From the NCBI GenBank assembly GCA_037447655.1, contig JBBHKE010003565.1, positions 1 to 64,000 on the forward strand: a DNA stretch of 64,000 bases, in the 5' to 3' direction. The position numbers and the translations under genes were made by a program. The stretch is from Zygnema cylindricum. Lineage: Eukaryota > Streptophyta > Zygnematophyceae > Zygnematales > Zygnemataceae. This document shows, piece by piece, positions 54,877-64,000 of the stretch. The notes under the pieces were generated by a model. That model had not been told where the DNA came from and did no database searches. It saw only the letters and a program-made list of their open reading frames with translations. Each line of letters opens with the position of its first letter. Within the stretch, counting starts at the first letter, position 1.

Positions 54877-54993
54877 TTCCTCAGTTGTGGTAACCTCTTT
54901 CTCATTGATTTCACTCTCGCTGTTTGTTTCTTGTGCAGGTGGTGAATTTTCAATTTCAGTTTCAAGAACGTTAGTTTCACCAAGGGATTCGTT

Positions 54994-57389
54994 TCATTTA
55001 TTTGCCTCCTCTTCAGCAGACTCATTGTCGCTCGGTGACCAGTCATCAAACGAAGGGGAGTAATTTTCCCCTTCCTTTCTCCCACTGTTGCCATGCACCT
55101 CGTTCCTTGCCAGTGTTTCTCTCTCTGCAAATTTCACATTTTTGCTTATCATGATGGTCCGAGATTCAGTGTTGAAGATTCTGTAGGCTTTTCTGCTTTC
55201 TTCGTAACCTACAAATATTCCTTTTTTTTGCTTTGGGGGCCAATTTTCCTCCTTTGTTTGCATGGTCATGAACGTATGCTCGGCTTCCAAACACTTTCGG
55301 GTGAGAAATGGTTGGTCTAAATCCATGCCATTTCTCAAACGGATTTGCATTGTCTAACACAGATGTTGGACACCTATTGCGCAGGTACAATGCTGTACAC
55401 ATGGCTTCTCCCCAATATTCAGAGCCAATTTGATGGGTAGCCATCATGCTCAGTGACATTTCGTTGAGTGTGCGGTTCATCCTCTTCGCAACACCATTTT
55501 GCTGAGGCGTGCCTGGAGCCGTCAACTGATGTTTGATCCCTTCAAGGGTAAGGAAGCTTTTAAATTCTGAGGAAAAGTACTCCCCTCCATTGTTGCTTGT
55601 TAGTACAATGATAGACTTTCCGTGTTTCTTTTCAGCCATAGCCTTGTATTGCTTGAAACATTGGAATACCTCACTCTTGTGCTTGAGTAGGTAGATGTGA
55701 GTCATCCTTGAGTAATCGTCTATGAAAGTAACGACAAATCTTTTCCCACTGCAGGATTTGACCTTCGTCCGTCCCCACACATCTGAGTGGACAAGCTCAA
55801 GTGGCTGAGTAGCTCTTCTTCCTCCGTCTTTGGGAAAGGGAAGACGATGTGATTTTACCCAATTCGCAGCTGCAAGATTTGACCTTCGTCGGTCCCCACA
55901 CATCTGAGTGGACAAGCTCAAGTGGCTGAGTAGCTCTTCTTCCTCCGTCCTTGGGAAAGGGGAGACGATGTGATTTACCCAATTCGCAGCTACGACATGG
56001 ATCTGGTGAGTCGGTCACATTGTTGAGTCCTAGTCCGTGAACAAGCTGTCCTTTGACTAGTTTTCTCATACCGTTTGTGTGCAAATGTCCCAGTCTTCGA
56101 TGCCACAGCATTTGATTGTAGCTAGGCGTTTTGGTGTCTTGCTCATGCTTGATTGGCATCTCAGACTTCTCGACTGACATTTCCAGTTTCTCTCCATTCG
56201 CAGATCGTACATTAGGTGGATTCTCCTCACTTGATTTTGGGAGAACTGCGCTTGCGGCAAGTGCGAGGCCTCTGGGTTTTGGACTGCACTTCAAACGGTA
56301 GGTTTTGTCTACCATTCGTTCGCCTTCTGCAATTGTGACACCATTTCGCATGAGTTTGATTTTTCCATGCTTCTGCCACACCGGTGTGATGCCATTGTCC
56401 TTAGCTTGAGGAATAGAGTATAGATTTCTTTTGAAGGAGGGAACATAGAGCACGTTCTTGATGGTCCGTGGATGGATTCGGCCATCGACTAACGCCTCTA
56501 TTTCGACGTCTCCTTTTCCTGTGGCATATGCGCTATGGTTGTCTCCCATGAAGATCCGCGATGGAGCAATTTCGCGAAAGTTGGAAAACCACTCTCTCCT
56601 GAAACACATGTGCTCAGACGCACCAGTGTCCACCATCCAGTGATCGTTGCTGGTCGCGATGGAGGACGCCATCATTGCTTGTGAGGTGACGATCTCCTTC
56701 CCTTTTCCCTTCCCCTTTTTCAGTTTTGTCTCGTCTACTTTCCCATGTAATTTGTCATAGGAGTATTTCCGACAAACCGAGATGAAATGACCCGTCTTAT
56801 CGCAATAAAAACATTTTCTGTCTGTTTTTCTGTCACGATTTTGATCCCTCCTCTCCTTTTTGCCTGCAGCGTACACGGAGCTTTCGGCAATGGACTCACG
56901 GCTCGTCATAATTTTGGTGTTGAACTCGTCTTTGAGGAGCGCCTCAACAACCTCATTCCACTTCCATGAGTTTACATCTTTCTGATCCAGCCAGGTGAGA
57001 ATTGGTTTGTATTCCACCAGGAGGGAAAGACTGAGGAGGGTGATCTTCGTGTCATTAGGAAGTGTGAAGCCGATGGCCTCGGCTTCGGCCAGCAAATTGG
57101 CATAATATGAGGTATAAGCCTCCATAGACATTCCGTCCTGATAAATTGTTGTCATTAACGTCTTTCCCAACTTGATGCGTGCTGTCATCCCTGAAAGTTT
57201 GTGTGTAGTCTCCAAAGATGCCCAGATCTCAGATGATGTCTTAAGCCTTCCAGGAATCCCAGCGGAGACAAGGTATTTCGCCTTCCAGGAATCCCAGCGG
57301 AGACAAGGTATTTCGCCTTCCAAGGGAAAAAGGGGACATGGACGGGGAGAGTGAAGAGAAAGTGGAAACTCTCGATTACCTTTTTCCAC
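54994..57389 (-). pseudogene. Gag, protease and integrase of element D
   Basis: The 530-codon ORF 57389-55797 starts with antisense gypsy sequence, then true Gag from about 57310 (SSEIWASLETTHKLSGMTAR, SYYANLLAEAEAIGF). A zinc knuckle CFYCDKTGHFISVCRK lies at 56818-56766. The protease is WMVDTGASEHMCF and the pre-integrase LWHRRLGHLHTNGM. A 121 bp tandem duplication (55751-55871, 55872-55992) shifts the frame. Integrase continues in ORF 55921-55166, where TSNNGGEY replaces the usual SDNGGEY and GVAKRMNRTL replaces GVAERMNRTL, so two of three catalytic acids are lost. The integrase C-terminus is at 55350-54994 (KKGIFVGYEESRKAYRIFN). Confidence 0.9.
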
Positions 57390-57691
57390 TCCCTATCGAC
57401 ACACGGCATCCGGACTCTACCTTCAGCTTTGCCAAGTGCTTTTATTGGGATCCTTCGGAGAAGCTTGCATCGTGGCGCACATGAAAACCTGGGGACCCTA
57501 TTAATATTTTTGTTGATGTGCTGTCACACGCGGCCTGGAATTTTATGAGGACGAAGAACCTAGGGAATAACCATAAGGGTTATGTGCGGTTAAACCCTCA
57601 TACCCTGCAGTTGGTGGAGCAGGGAGACCATTAGAGCTTTCCGTTGTGCATTGTGGTGTGTTGTGGAGCATTTTTTCCCTTTTACATTTGT
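57335..57691 (+). pseudogene. Relict of the gypsy family: aORF block joined to LTR end
   Basis: The plus strand encodes DYLFPLPIDTRHPDSTFSFA, FYWDPSE, then GDPINIF and FMRTKNLGNNHKGYVRLNPH. This matches residues ~170-255 of the additional ORF at 6382-7629. It then jumps to CCGTTGTGCATTG...GTGTGTTGTGGAGCATTTTT and CCCTTTTACATT, homologous to the 3' end of the gypsy LTR. About 1 kb is deleted between the two parts, and an in-frame stop (TGA after WRT) is present. It is the only other trace of that family in the window. Confidence 0.82.
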
Positions 57692-58009
57692 TGTTATACT
57701 GTGGCGTCACACCATTTTTCTAAGTACATGTTGTCATGCACTTTTACAAAAAGGATGGTTAAAACTTCAAATGTCATAAAAAGTCTACCACAACCTTTTA
57801 GGAAGCTAAAAAAAACATGATTTTTCCACGCATTTAAACTAAAGATTAAGTTACTATAACCACTATTGATGTAATGATTGAAGTAATTCATGTGATAGTA
57901 ATTTTCTTAGGTATTATAATAATAAGCACTAAAAAGATAACATTGGCATCCGAAAAGATACTATTAATCCTTATAAAAAATATTTACACGTGATTCAAAA
58001 TAGCAATAT
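57692..58009. other. AT-rich spacer, no gene
   Basis: Nothing recognisable between the gypsy relict and the inverted DNA element. Confidence 0.5.
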
Positions 58010-58715
58010 GGGTATGTCTCCATGTATTTGTAAATAACGAACTTACTTTGTATTCTAATGCAAATTCTCCGTACACGGTTTTGAACTGTTCCAATATGTA
58101 ACAACAAATTACTACTTAAGGGTGTGACAATTGAATATGTGGACAATGCCTGTGATGATTGTCAATGTCTACAATTTATGATAACGCACGATTTTATTTA
58201 ACCGCTTCTGATGCTGCATGTCTTTTTTTGATTTTGTAGATGTACTGCCTTCCAACCTATGTTGTTTCATCATTGAAGAAGATGCGCTTGGCCTTTGTGT
58301 CTTCTTTCTAGTCGACATAAAATGGCGTTGAAATCTTTTGAAAAATCCGTACTTGACGCAAAAAGACAAAACATTGCCAATCGTTTACTTTTCATTGTCG
58401 CTCGAAATTGTTAAAAAAAATGAATTTTTTTGACACGTGCAAAAATGTGTTTCTATTTGTTTAGCAGTGATACTTTGACTTAAAGCACATCACCGATGTG
58501 TTTTAAAATAAAGTTTGAAAATGACTTTTCTTGAAGTGGCCGTTGGTGTTAAAAAAAAAGACGAATATGAATTACATTTTAAATTCGACGATGACGCAAA
58601 ATGTACTTCTATATTTATCTTTTTATTTGAATGGTGGTAACTTAAGCGGTACGGCTCTAAGTTTTAGTGCAAAATAAAAGAAAAATCCCTCACTTCGGCA
58701 AATGGAGCTTTACCC
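58010..58715. mobile_element. Harbinger/Tourist-like element, copy 2, inverted
   Basis: The ends are GGGTATGTCTCCATGTATTTG (left, degenerate) and CAAATGGAGCTTTACCC (right). The reverse complement aligns with 47756-48535 through most of its length (AAAACTTAGAGCCGTACCGC, ACATTTTGCGTCATCGTCGA). Flanking triplets are TAT and TAA. Confidence 0.75.
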
Positions 58716-58828
58716 TAAGTGGTGGTTCCCAAAGTTAGCACTTATGGACGAGTGAATTTACAAATAATCAAATGTCGATAGCACCAAGCATGTGGAACAA
58801 TGTGAAATGTGTAAGAATTAGGCGCTAA

Positions 58829-59325
58829 AGGTGCGTCTCCATGTGCCAAAGTAAGGGTTTTTTTCTCTCGCTCGATTGTAAAACTTAGAGCCAAACTGCG
58901 TAAGTTTCAACCGTACAAAAAATAGAAAAAAAAAGTACATTTTGCGACATCGTCAAATTTAGGATGTACTACATGTTGTCATATTGTGTTCTTCGACCCA
59001 CGGCCACGCCAAAATACCTCATCTTCAATTTTTTTTTTAAAAACATCGATGGTGTGTTTTTAAAAAAGTATTTTCGAAAAACAAATAGTAAAACGTATTC
59101 GCACGTTTAAAAATATAACAAAAAATTCCAATGAATTTAACCAAAGGCGAAAGGTACACTATTCGTGATGTGTTGTCTGTTTGCGTTAAATATGACGATG
59201 AAATGTACATAGTTTGTTTTACTTTGTCAACTTGCGTCTGTAACGGTTTTTATTTTGCGGGGGTCACAAAATTTTGATGCCATTTGAAGTTAACTCGATA
59301 GGAGACGCAAATGCAAAGAGCATCT
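58829..59325. mobile_element. Harbinger/Tourist-like element, copy 3, cut by element G
   Basis: It starts AGGTGCGTCTCCATGTGCC after a TAA triplet (58826-58828) and parallels copy 1 to GAGACGCAAATGCAAAGAGC, where the LTR of element G begins (59326). The right half is not seen beyond G. Confidence 0.8.
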
Positions 59326-60489
59326 TGTTGAAATGTATGTATTTTCTAAATCAGAATAGAGGAAAAAATAATAAGAGGAAGTCAGCAAAGGCAGCTTGCC
59401 TCTCGCTCCACTCTCCAAACCCCCACACTTGTCGCAGTCATTTAAGGTTGGAGAGGATGCTAAAGCCATGGCTGCCCATGCCGCTCAGCGAGAGAGACAG
59501 GCTGTAGTTTTTGGTAGGTTTACCAAAAGGGACTTGACGGACCTAGGATTTGACCCTTGTACTTGTTGTACGTAAAGAATCCGATAACTTGTAGCTTTAT
59601 CCTATAGTCTAGGATCAGTGCTAGAGTATATAGGATATGAAAATTATATTAACATGAACTACGCAATATGTTTCATTTAACTAAATACGCGACGCACTAT
59701 ACACAGAAATGGATTAGACCGCACGAATTCCGGACCTCACAAAATTAACGAAACAACATTTTATTTAGAGGGCAAATATTAAATGTCAGACTTCATCGAT
59801 CGGCCGTGGTGCGAGCCAGGACTTCGGAGTGGGCGACTTGGGTTTTTTCGGGCACCACCACTCTAGATGACACGTGGCAGGATCAAGGAGGTTTACGGGA
59901 TCTTCGAAACTCGAGATGACAATTCCGGACGTGACAAATGTCACAAAAAGGCGATGTGGAACATAGACCGTATAGAAATTTCTCCAGTACCTGTACTTTC
60001 TTGTACAGTACAATGTTATGACTAGTGTGTACCTCAGTACTAGGAGGCTTAGAGAGGGGTTTTAGGAGTTAAAATAATTTTGGTAGGTAGCCACCTCTCT
60101 CCCAAAGAGCATCTGTATAAATAAGCAAACTTTGCCATTTAATAACAACTCATTTAGTTGACCTATTTCAGTGATTCATTTTGCTTCAGACTCAGAGGAG
60201 TCCAGCTACACAAGGGTGTAGTCGGTCAAAGGTTTTGCATGCCAAGGTGGTTGCATTTCTTAGGGAAAGTCAAAGTGGGTGAATGAGTCCAAAACTCATA
60301 TTATAACTATGCATTCGTGGTGGAACAGAGCACAGAGAAAGTCTTATTTCAGAAGGGTGAAGCTGTATTCGGGTTTTGATTTTCATAAGGTCAGTCATTT
60401 GGGTTTGTATCAACTTGGAGTCGTCACTTTGTAGATAAGCTTCTTTCGAGCTACAAATTATATGGGGGAATGCACCCAATAGAATTGCT
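59326..60489 (+). repeat. 5' LTR of element G
   Basis: TGTTGAAATGTATG... The first ~497 bp is matched by 62448-62945. TATAAATAAGC at ~60115 is a plausible core promoter. The far end is placed by the adjoining primer-binding site. It carries the antisense SINE-like segment at ~59352-59600. Confidence 0.75.
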
Positions 60490-61899
60490 GGTTATAGGCC
60501 TACCATCTAGGGTGCTTTTGTTTGATGGAACAGACTTCACTTATTGGGAGTTTATAATGGAGGGACTTCTTTTTGAAAAGCACTTATGGGAAATTTTTTC
60601 GCGACAAGTGAGGTGTTCGCCATCGAGCTTTGGTGTAACTAACTACGGAGATTCATCTAGGGCTTCCCAGAAAACTAACTGGATTTCAGATGTTACGGAA
60701 GTTGAAGGAAAATCATTGCCATGGAAGGGGGAAAAGGGGAGAAGGAAAAAGGAACACCTATGGTGAGGGGTGCTAGGCTCTCGGCTACGGTTCCACTTGT
60801 AGGGGTTATAACTAAACCAAAAAATAAAAAAAAAAACAGAATAATATGGGAATACAAATACATTATAGCAAAACATCTCATACTTAGAAACGTGTCTAAG
60901 TCCATAGTTATCACTCTTATTAACTTAACCAAGCCTTCAGAGATCTGGGAAGGACTAATTCAGATTTATAAGAGTGAGACTATACAGAGGCAGCAATTAG
61001 TAAAATAGGAAATAGAGGCCTATGTTTATAAAGGCGCTAGCGTGATAGAGTTTTGTAATGATATTGCTGCGTTATATGTTGAGCTTGCTAGTGCGGGATA
61101 TGTAGAATCTAATGAGATAAAGATTAACACACTAATCATTAAACTCCCAGATGAGTACAAAAACATCATTAACCGTATGCTGGGAATGGATGGCTTCTGA
61201 TGGACTTGGAGCATTACCATAGGGATAATTCTTTTGAGGGAAAGCACTTTGGAGTTTTGCAGGGGAAGTGATACGGTGAATGCACTAACAACTGGTGGTG
61301 ACTGGCGGAAGCGTGATGAGAGGAACGGCGGTGACGAGCGGAAGCGTGATGAAAGGAAGAAAGACAAAGGTAAACCTTATCATAACTTTGGTGGAAAGAG
61401 ATGGAGAGGAAAATAAAAAGGAGCTTTGAAAAAAGGGGTTTGCTTCTTTTGTAGGGAACCGGGTCACTATATGGAGGAGTGTCCTTGTTTGGAAGAAATT
61501 AGAAGTTGGAAAGTGAATGAGGAGGAAGAAGGGGAAAAGGAGAAAGAGGATGAAGATATTTTGGAGCTTCTTCACATCGGTAGAATGGAGAAGAGAGAAA
61601 AGCACACAGAAATTCCAAAAAAGCAACAGTGTGCTTTTGGAGGTATAAGGGAAGTAAAGAGAGAGAAGGTACTTGAGAATATCAAGGAGTGTAGAGTGTA
61701 TGACATAGAAATGAGAAAGTCAGATCTAGGATCCATAAGTGAAAAAGGGAAAAATAAAATTAATGAGGATAATTTCATAGATATCTTGGAAACTGAAAAC
61801 TGGTCCGAAATGGAGACTTCAACGGATTCCGAGGCAAGGGGAAAAGTAAGTCTAGAGGGTCCTCCAAAGGATAGGGGAGAAGAAGAATATTTGATTTAA
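60470..61899 (+). pseudogene. gag: Gag of element G with charged extension
   Basis: It starts in the LTR (MHPIELL) and reads through the primer-binding site as VIGLPSRVLLFDGTDFTYW, the same arrangement as element B. UBN2-type capsid pieces follow in other frames (SEIWEGLIQIYKSETIQRQQ, FCNDIAALYVELASAGYVES, IIKLPDEYKNIINRMLGMDG). A CCHC knuckle is at ~61438-61482 (CFFCREPGHYMEECP). A Glu/Lys-rich extension runs to 61899. Breaks occur near 60720-60766, at 61006, 61198 and 61414. Confidence 0.78.
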
Positions 61900-61923
61900 A
61901 GTTTAGGGGAGGAGAACTATATT

Positions 61924-62205
61924 TTGGGAATAAAAATAGAAAGTGATAATGGAAAGAATCCCATGGGAGAGAGTGAGGAAAAATCAGAAAATGGGGTAAT
62001 TATCATGGATAAAAATATGAGTTCGAAAGATGTAGATTTTATGAAGAGTTTTGTGGGGAATCTTCATTTAAGGATAAATTTGGGGGGTAATGGTTTTGAC
62101 ATCACTAATGGGAGTGATGCCATATATGAAGGTGTGCCTGTAAAAGGATTAGCATCTGGGTGTGTGTTGCAGATTGGAGATGGGGTTGGCTATTTGAATT
62201 GCTAG
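61924..62205 (+). pseudogene. Short ORF after gag in element G, unknown
   Basis: This 93-codon frame (MSSKDVDFMKSFVGNLHLRI, GVPVKGLASGCVLQIGDGVG) lies beyond the stop of the charged gag extension. I do not recognise it; it may be decayed C-terminal sequence of the same protein. The region 62206-62447 has no ORF and ends in the polypurine tract. Confidence 0.3.
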
Positions 62206-62447
62206 AGGGAAATTGGATTTTGTGTGGATGGAAAAGAGATGAGGTGGATAAAATCTTTGTTCGAATTTATAAAAAGTGGGATGCTAAATAGAATGTGTGA
62301 TCAACAAGATGCTATGATTATTTAAGGTCATATAACAGACCTTTTTAAATATGAGGTTATTTATTGAAAGATTTATGAGAAGAAAAGAAATAAGAAAAAT
62401 GTATGTGGTAGGAGATGAAAGGAAAGTAGACTAGAAAATAAGGGGAG

Positions 62448-62945
62448 TGTTAAAATGTATGTATTTTAAAGATCTGAATAAAGGAAAAATTAATAAGAGG
62501 AGGTTAGCAAAAGCAGCGTGCCTCTCGCTCCACTCTCCAAACCCCCACACTTGTCATAGTCACTGAAAGTTGGAGAGGATGCTTGAGCCATGGCTGCCCA
62601 TGCTGCCCAAAGAGAGAGACATGCTGTAGTTTTTGGTAGGTTTACCAAAAGGTTATTGACGGACCAAAGATTTGATCCTTGTACCTGCCGTCCGTCAAGA
62701 ATCCGATAACAGATAGCTTTATCCTATAGTCTAGGATCAGTGTTAGAGTATATAGGGTACGATAATTATATAAACATGAACGACGCAATGTGTTTCATTT
62801 AACTGATTACGAGATGGATTGTACACGGAAATGGATTAGACGGCATGAATTCCGGACAGCACGGAATTAACGAAACGACATTTTATTTAGAGGGCCAATA
62901 TTAAATGTCGGTCTTCATCGAACGGCCGTGGTGCGAGCCGGGACT
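62448..62945 (+). repeat. Truncated 3' LTR of element G
   Basis: TGTTAAAATGTATG... aligns with 59326-59821 and breaks off at CGAGCCGGGACT, less than half the 5' LTR length. It also carries the antisense SINE-like segment (~62478-62715). Confidence 0.88.
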
Positions 62946-63948
62946 ATGTTTTACCATTACTAATCAACTGCCCAAAAAAACTTAAAACCGGCAACCTTAT
63001 CATTATTTGATTTGTTTGTTTTGAATTTAAACCGGATGAAGTTTTGAAATACATATTGACCTTTATCCTTGATGCCCTTCTCAAATGAATTTTCTAGTAC
63101 TTTGCCCTCATGGGTAGTGTACTGTATTTAGGAAATGACATTCACCAAGCTAGTGCAACTCTGCATCAGTCCTATGGTGGCCTCAATGTCATTCAACCAT
63201 CACATATTTCTTGCTTTTGGATCCTTGGGTTTTGGCTCCTTTTCAATTACAGTATTCCACAGTTTTTTCATGACAATCTATCAGCTGATATTTATTTTGC
63301 AAACGCCATAGCTTTTGTCGTTACAAAAAAATAAAATTTATAGAGAAGATTCAATATAACAACTTTTTGATTTTCGAGTTGTAATTTTCGGATATGGCCC
63401 GTCCTTGTGCAAGTTCGGATGCGTAATGGAAGATTAAATAGCATAATTTATCTTAGAAAAACCACACAAAAAATTAAAACCGACTTCATTTGTAATCACG
63501 TACAATACAAAGTAAAAAAAATTATACCTATTTTTACAAAAACTACATAAATCCATGTTAAGTTATTTCTTTCTAGATAGTTGTAGAAACATATGTATAT
63601 CTACACTAAGTTAAAAAATGTAATCACTTATTGAAAATGAAAATTGGAGACAATATGGGCCAAAATAGTTTTTCAAAGGTTTCATAATAAGTTCACTTGA
63701 TTCCAAAAATAATACTGAAAACTAATTTTAGGAGAAAATATCGTTTCTAATACAATTGAAAAAGAATGAAGACTAATTGTTACAAATAAACTTAGCAAGG
63801 TTTTTAAAATGATTGTCAATTTAGCAAAACATCAGCCGTTATAACTAGAATTTATATATCCTTCCCGACTAAACATTTAGAATCAAGGCATTTTGTCCTT
63901 CAAACATGCCCTCCTCCCTTATACCCCCTCGGAAAAAAATTGAAGCAT
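62946..63948. other. AT-rich stretch, no gene
   Basis: The ORF at 63110-63334 (74 codons) has no known motif and a transposon-like context; I do not call it. Confidence 0.5.
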
Positions 63949-64000
63949 ATGAATGTATATATATATACATATATAAATATGTATATATATACATATATAT
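63949..64000. repeat. TATACA/TATATA microsatellite at window edge
   Basis: ATGTATATATATATACATATATAAAT-type repeat running into the window end. Confidence 0.85.

Larger units (their letters stand above)
51850..57320 (-). mobile_element. Ty1/copia element D, 5' truncated
   Basis: The minus strand carries gag, protease, integrase, RT, RNase H, polypurine tract and 3' LTR, the copia order. The 5' LTR and gag N-terminus are missing: at ~57320-57335 gag joins antisense gypsy sequence. It is the best preserved pol in the window but has substitutions at integrase catalytic positions and two frame-shifting duplications. LTR tip and polypurine tract match those of H. Confidence 0.92.
59326..62945 (+). 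mobile_element. Gag-only LTR retrotransposon G
   Basis: The 5' LTR (59326-60489) is followed at once by a half-tRNA primer-binding site GGTTATAGGCCTACCA (60490-60505; two mismatches, both transitions). Gag and a charged region follow, then a purine tract (AAAATAAGGGGAG) and a truncated 3' LTR (62448-62945). There is no protease, RT or integrase. It is inserted into Harbinger-like copy 3; the candidate target duplication CATCT (59321-59325) cannot be checked because the right end is lost. Confidence 0.85.

Noticed and set aside
63110-63334. Small ORF of 74 codons near the right end
   Set aside because: No motif, no conserved neighbour and AT-rich repeat context; chance length.

Overview
This 64 kb window is eukaryotic, AT-rich, repeat-dense DNA in which I find no convincing host gene. 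Nearly everything legible is transposable-element sequence, mostly decayed. The host is probably in the green lineage (a land plant or streptophyte alga). One element has the primer-binding site TGGTATCAGAGCC, which complements the 3' end of plant-type initiator tRNA-Met. A second set of elements carries GGTTATGGGCCCAC, which complements the anticodon arm of plant-type rather than animal-type initiator tRNA-Met. The tRNA sequences are recalled from memory. I cannot narrow the host further; nothing shows it to be a flowering plant.

Layout. 0.87-8.18 kb holds a complete but pseudogenised Ty3/gypsy chromovirus with LTRs, a CTCCC target duplication and an intact extra 3' ORF (415 codons). 8.2-8.6 kb has a cluster of four identically shaped hairpins. 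8.65-11.2 kb is a Ty1/copia remnant (element A, minus) into which a miniature LTR element (TRIM) with three LTRs has inserted; each TRIM LTR holds a complete tRNA-like cloverleaf. 12.3-19.6 kb is a second copia remnant (element E, minus) split by a gag-only LTR element (B, 13389-18245, TSD TCTTT). 21.2-22.7 kb has an LTR and a small gag remnant (F). 23.4 kb has a SINE-like sequence. 24.5-29.7 kb is a copia (C, plus), followed by a broken PIF/Harbinger-like transposase. 30.7-33.7 kb holds a huge TGTCTCT-type repeat and its reverse-complement arm. 34.4-40.2 kb (H', plus, TSD TGACC) and 41.0-46.6 kb (H, minus) are two related LTR elements without pol. 47.8-49.8 kb and 58.0-59.3 kb hold inverted-repeat DNA elements. 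50.07-51.64 kb is a solo LTR (TSD TTTAT). 51.8-57.3 kb is the best preserved copia (D, minus), abutting a relict of the 5'-end gypsy family. 59.3-62.9 kb is another gag-only LTR element (G) inserted in one of the DNA elements.

How the parts may work together. D, H and H' share the polypurine tract (A/C)ATCGAGTGGGAG, and D and H also share LTR tips, so D-type copia enzymes are the likely source of replication functions for the pol-less H family. B, F, G, H and H' (and probably A) share the internal, half-tRNA type of primer-binding site. The most unusual item is the TRIM whose LTRs contain a tRNA-like unit with A box, B box and a TTTT stop, comparable in principle to the 5S rRNA promoter in Cassandra elements.
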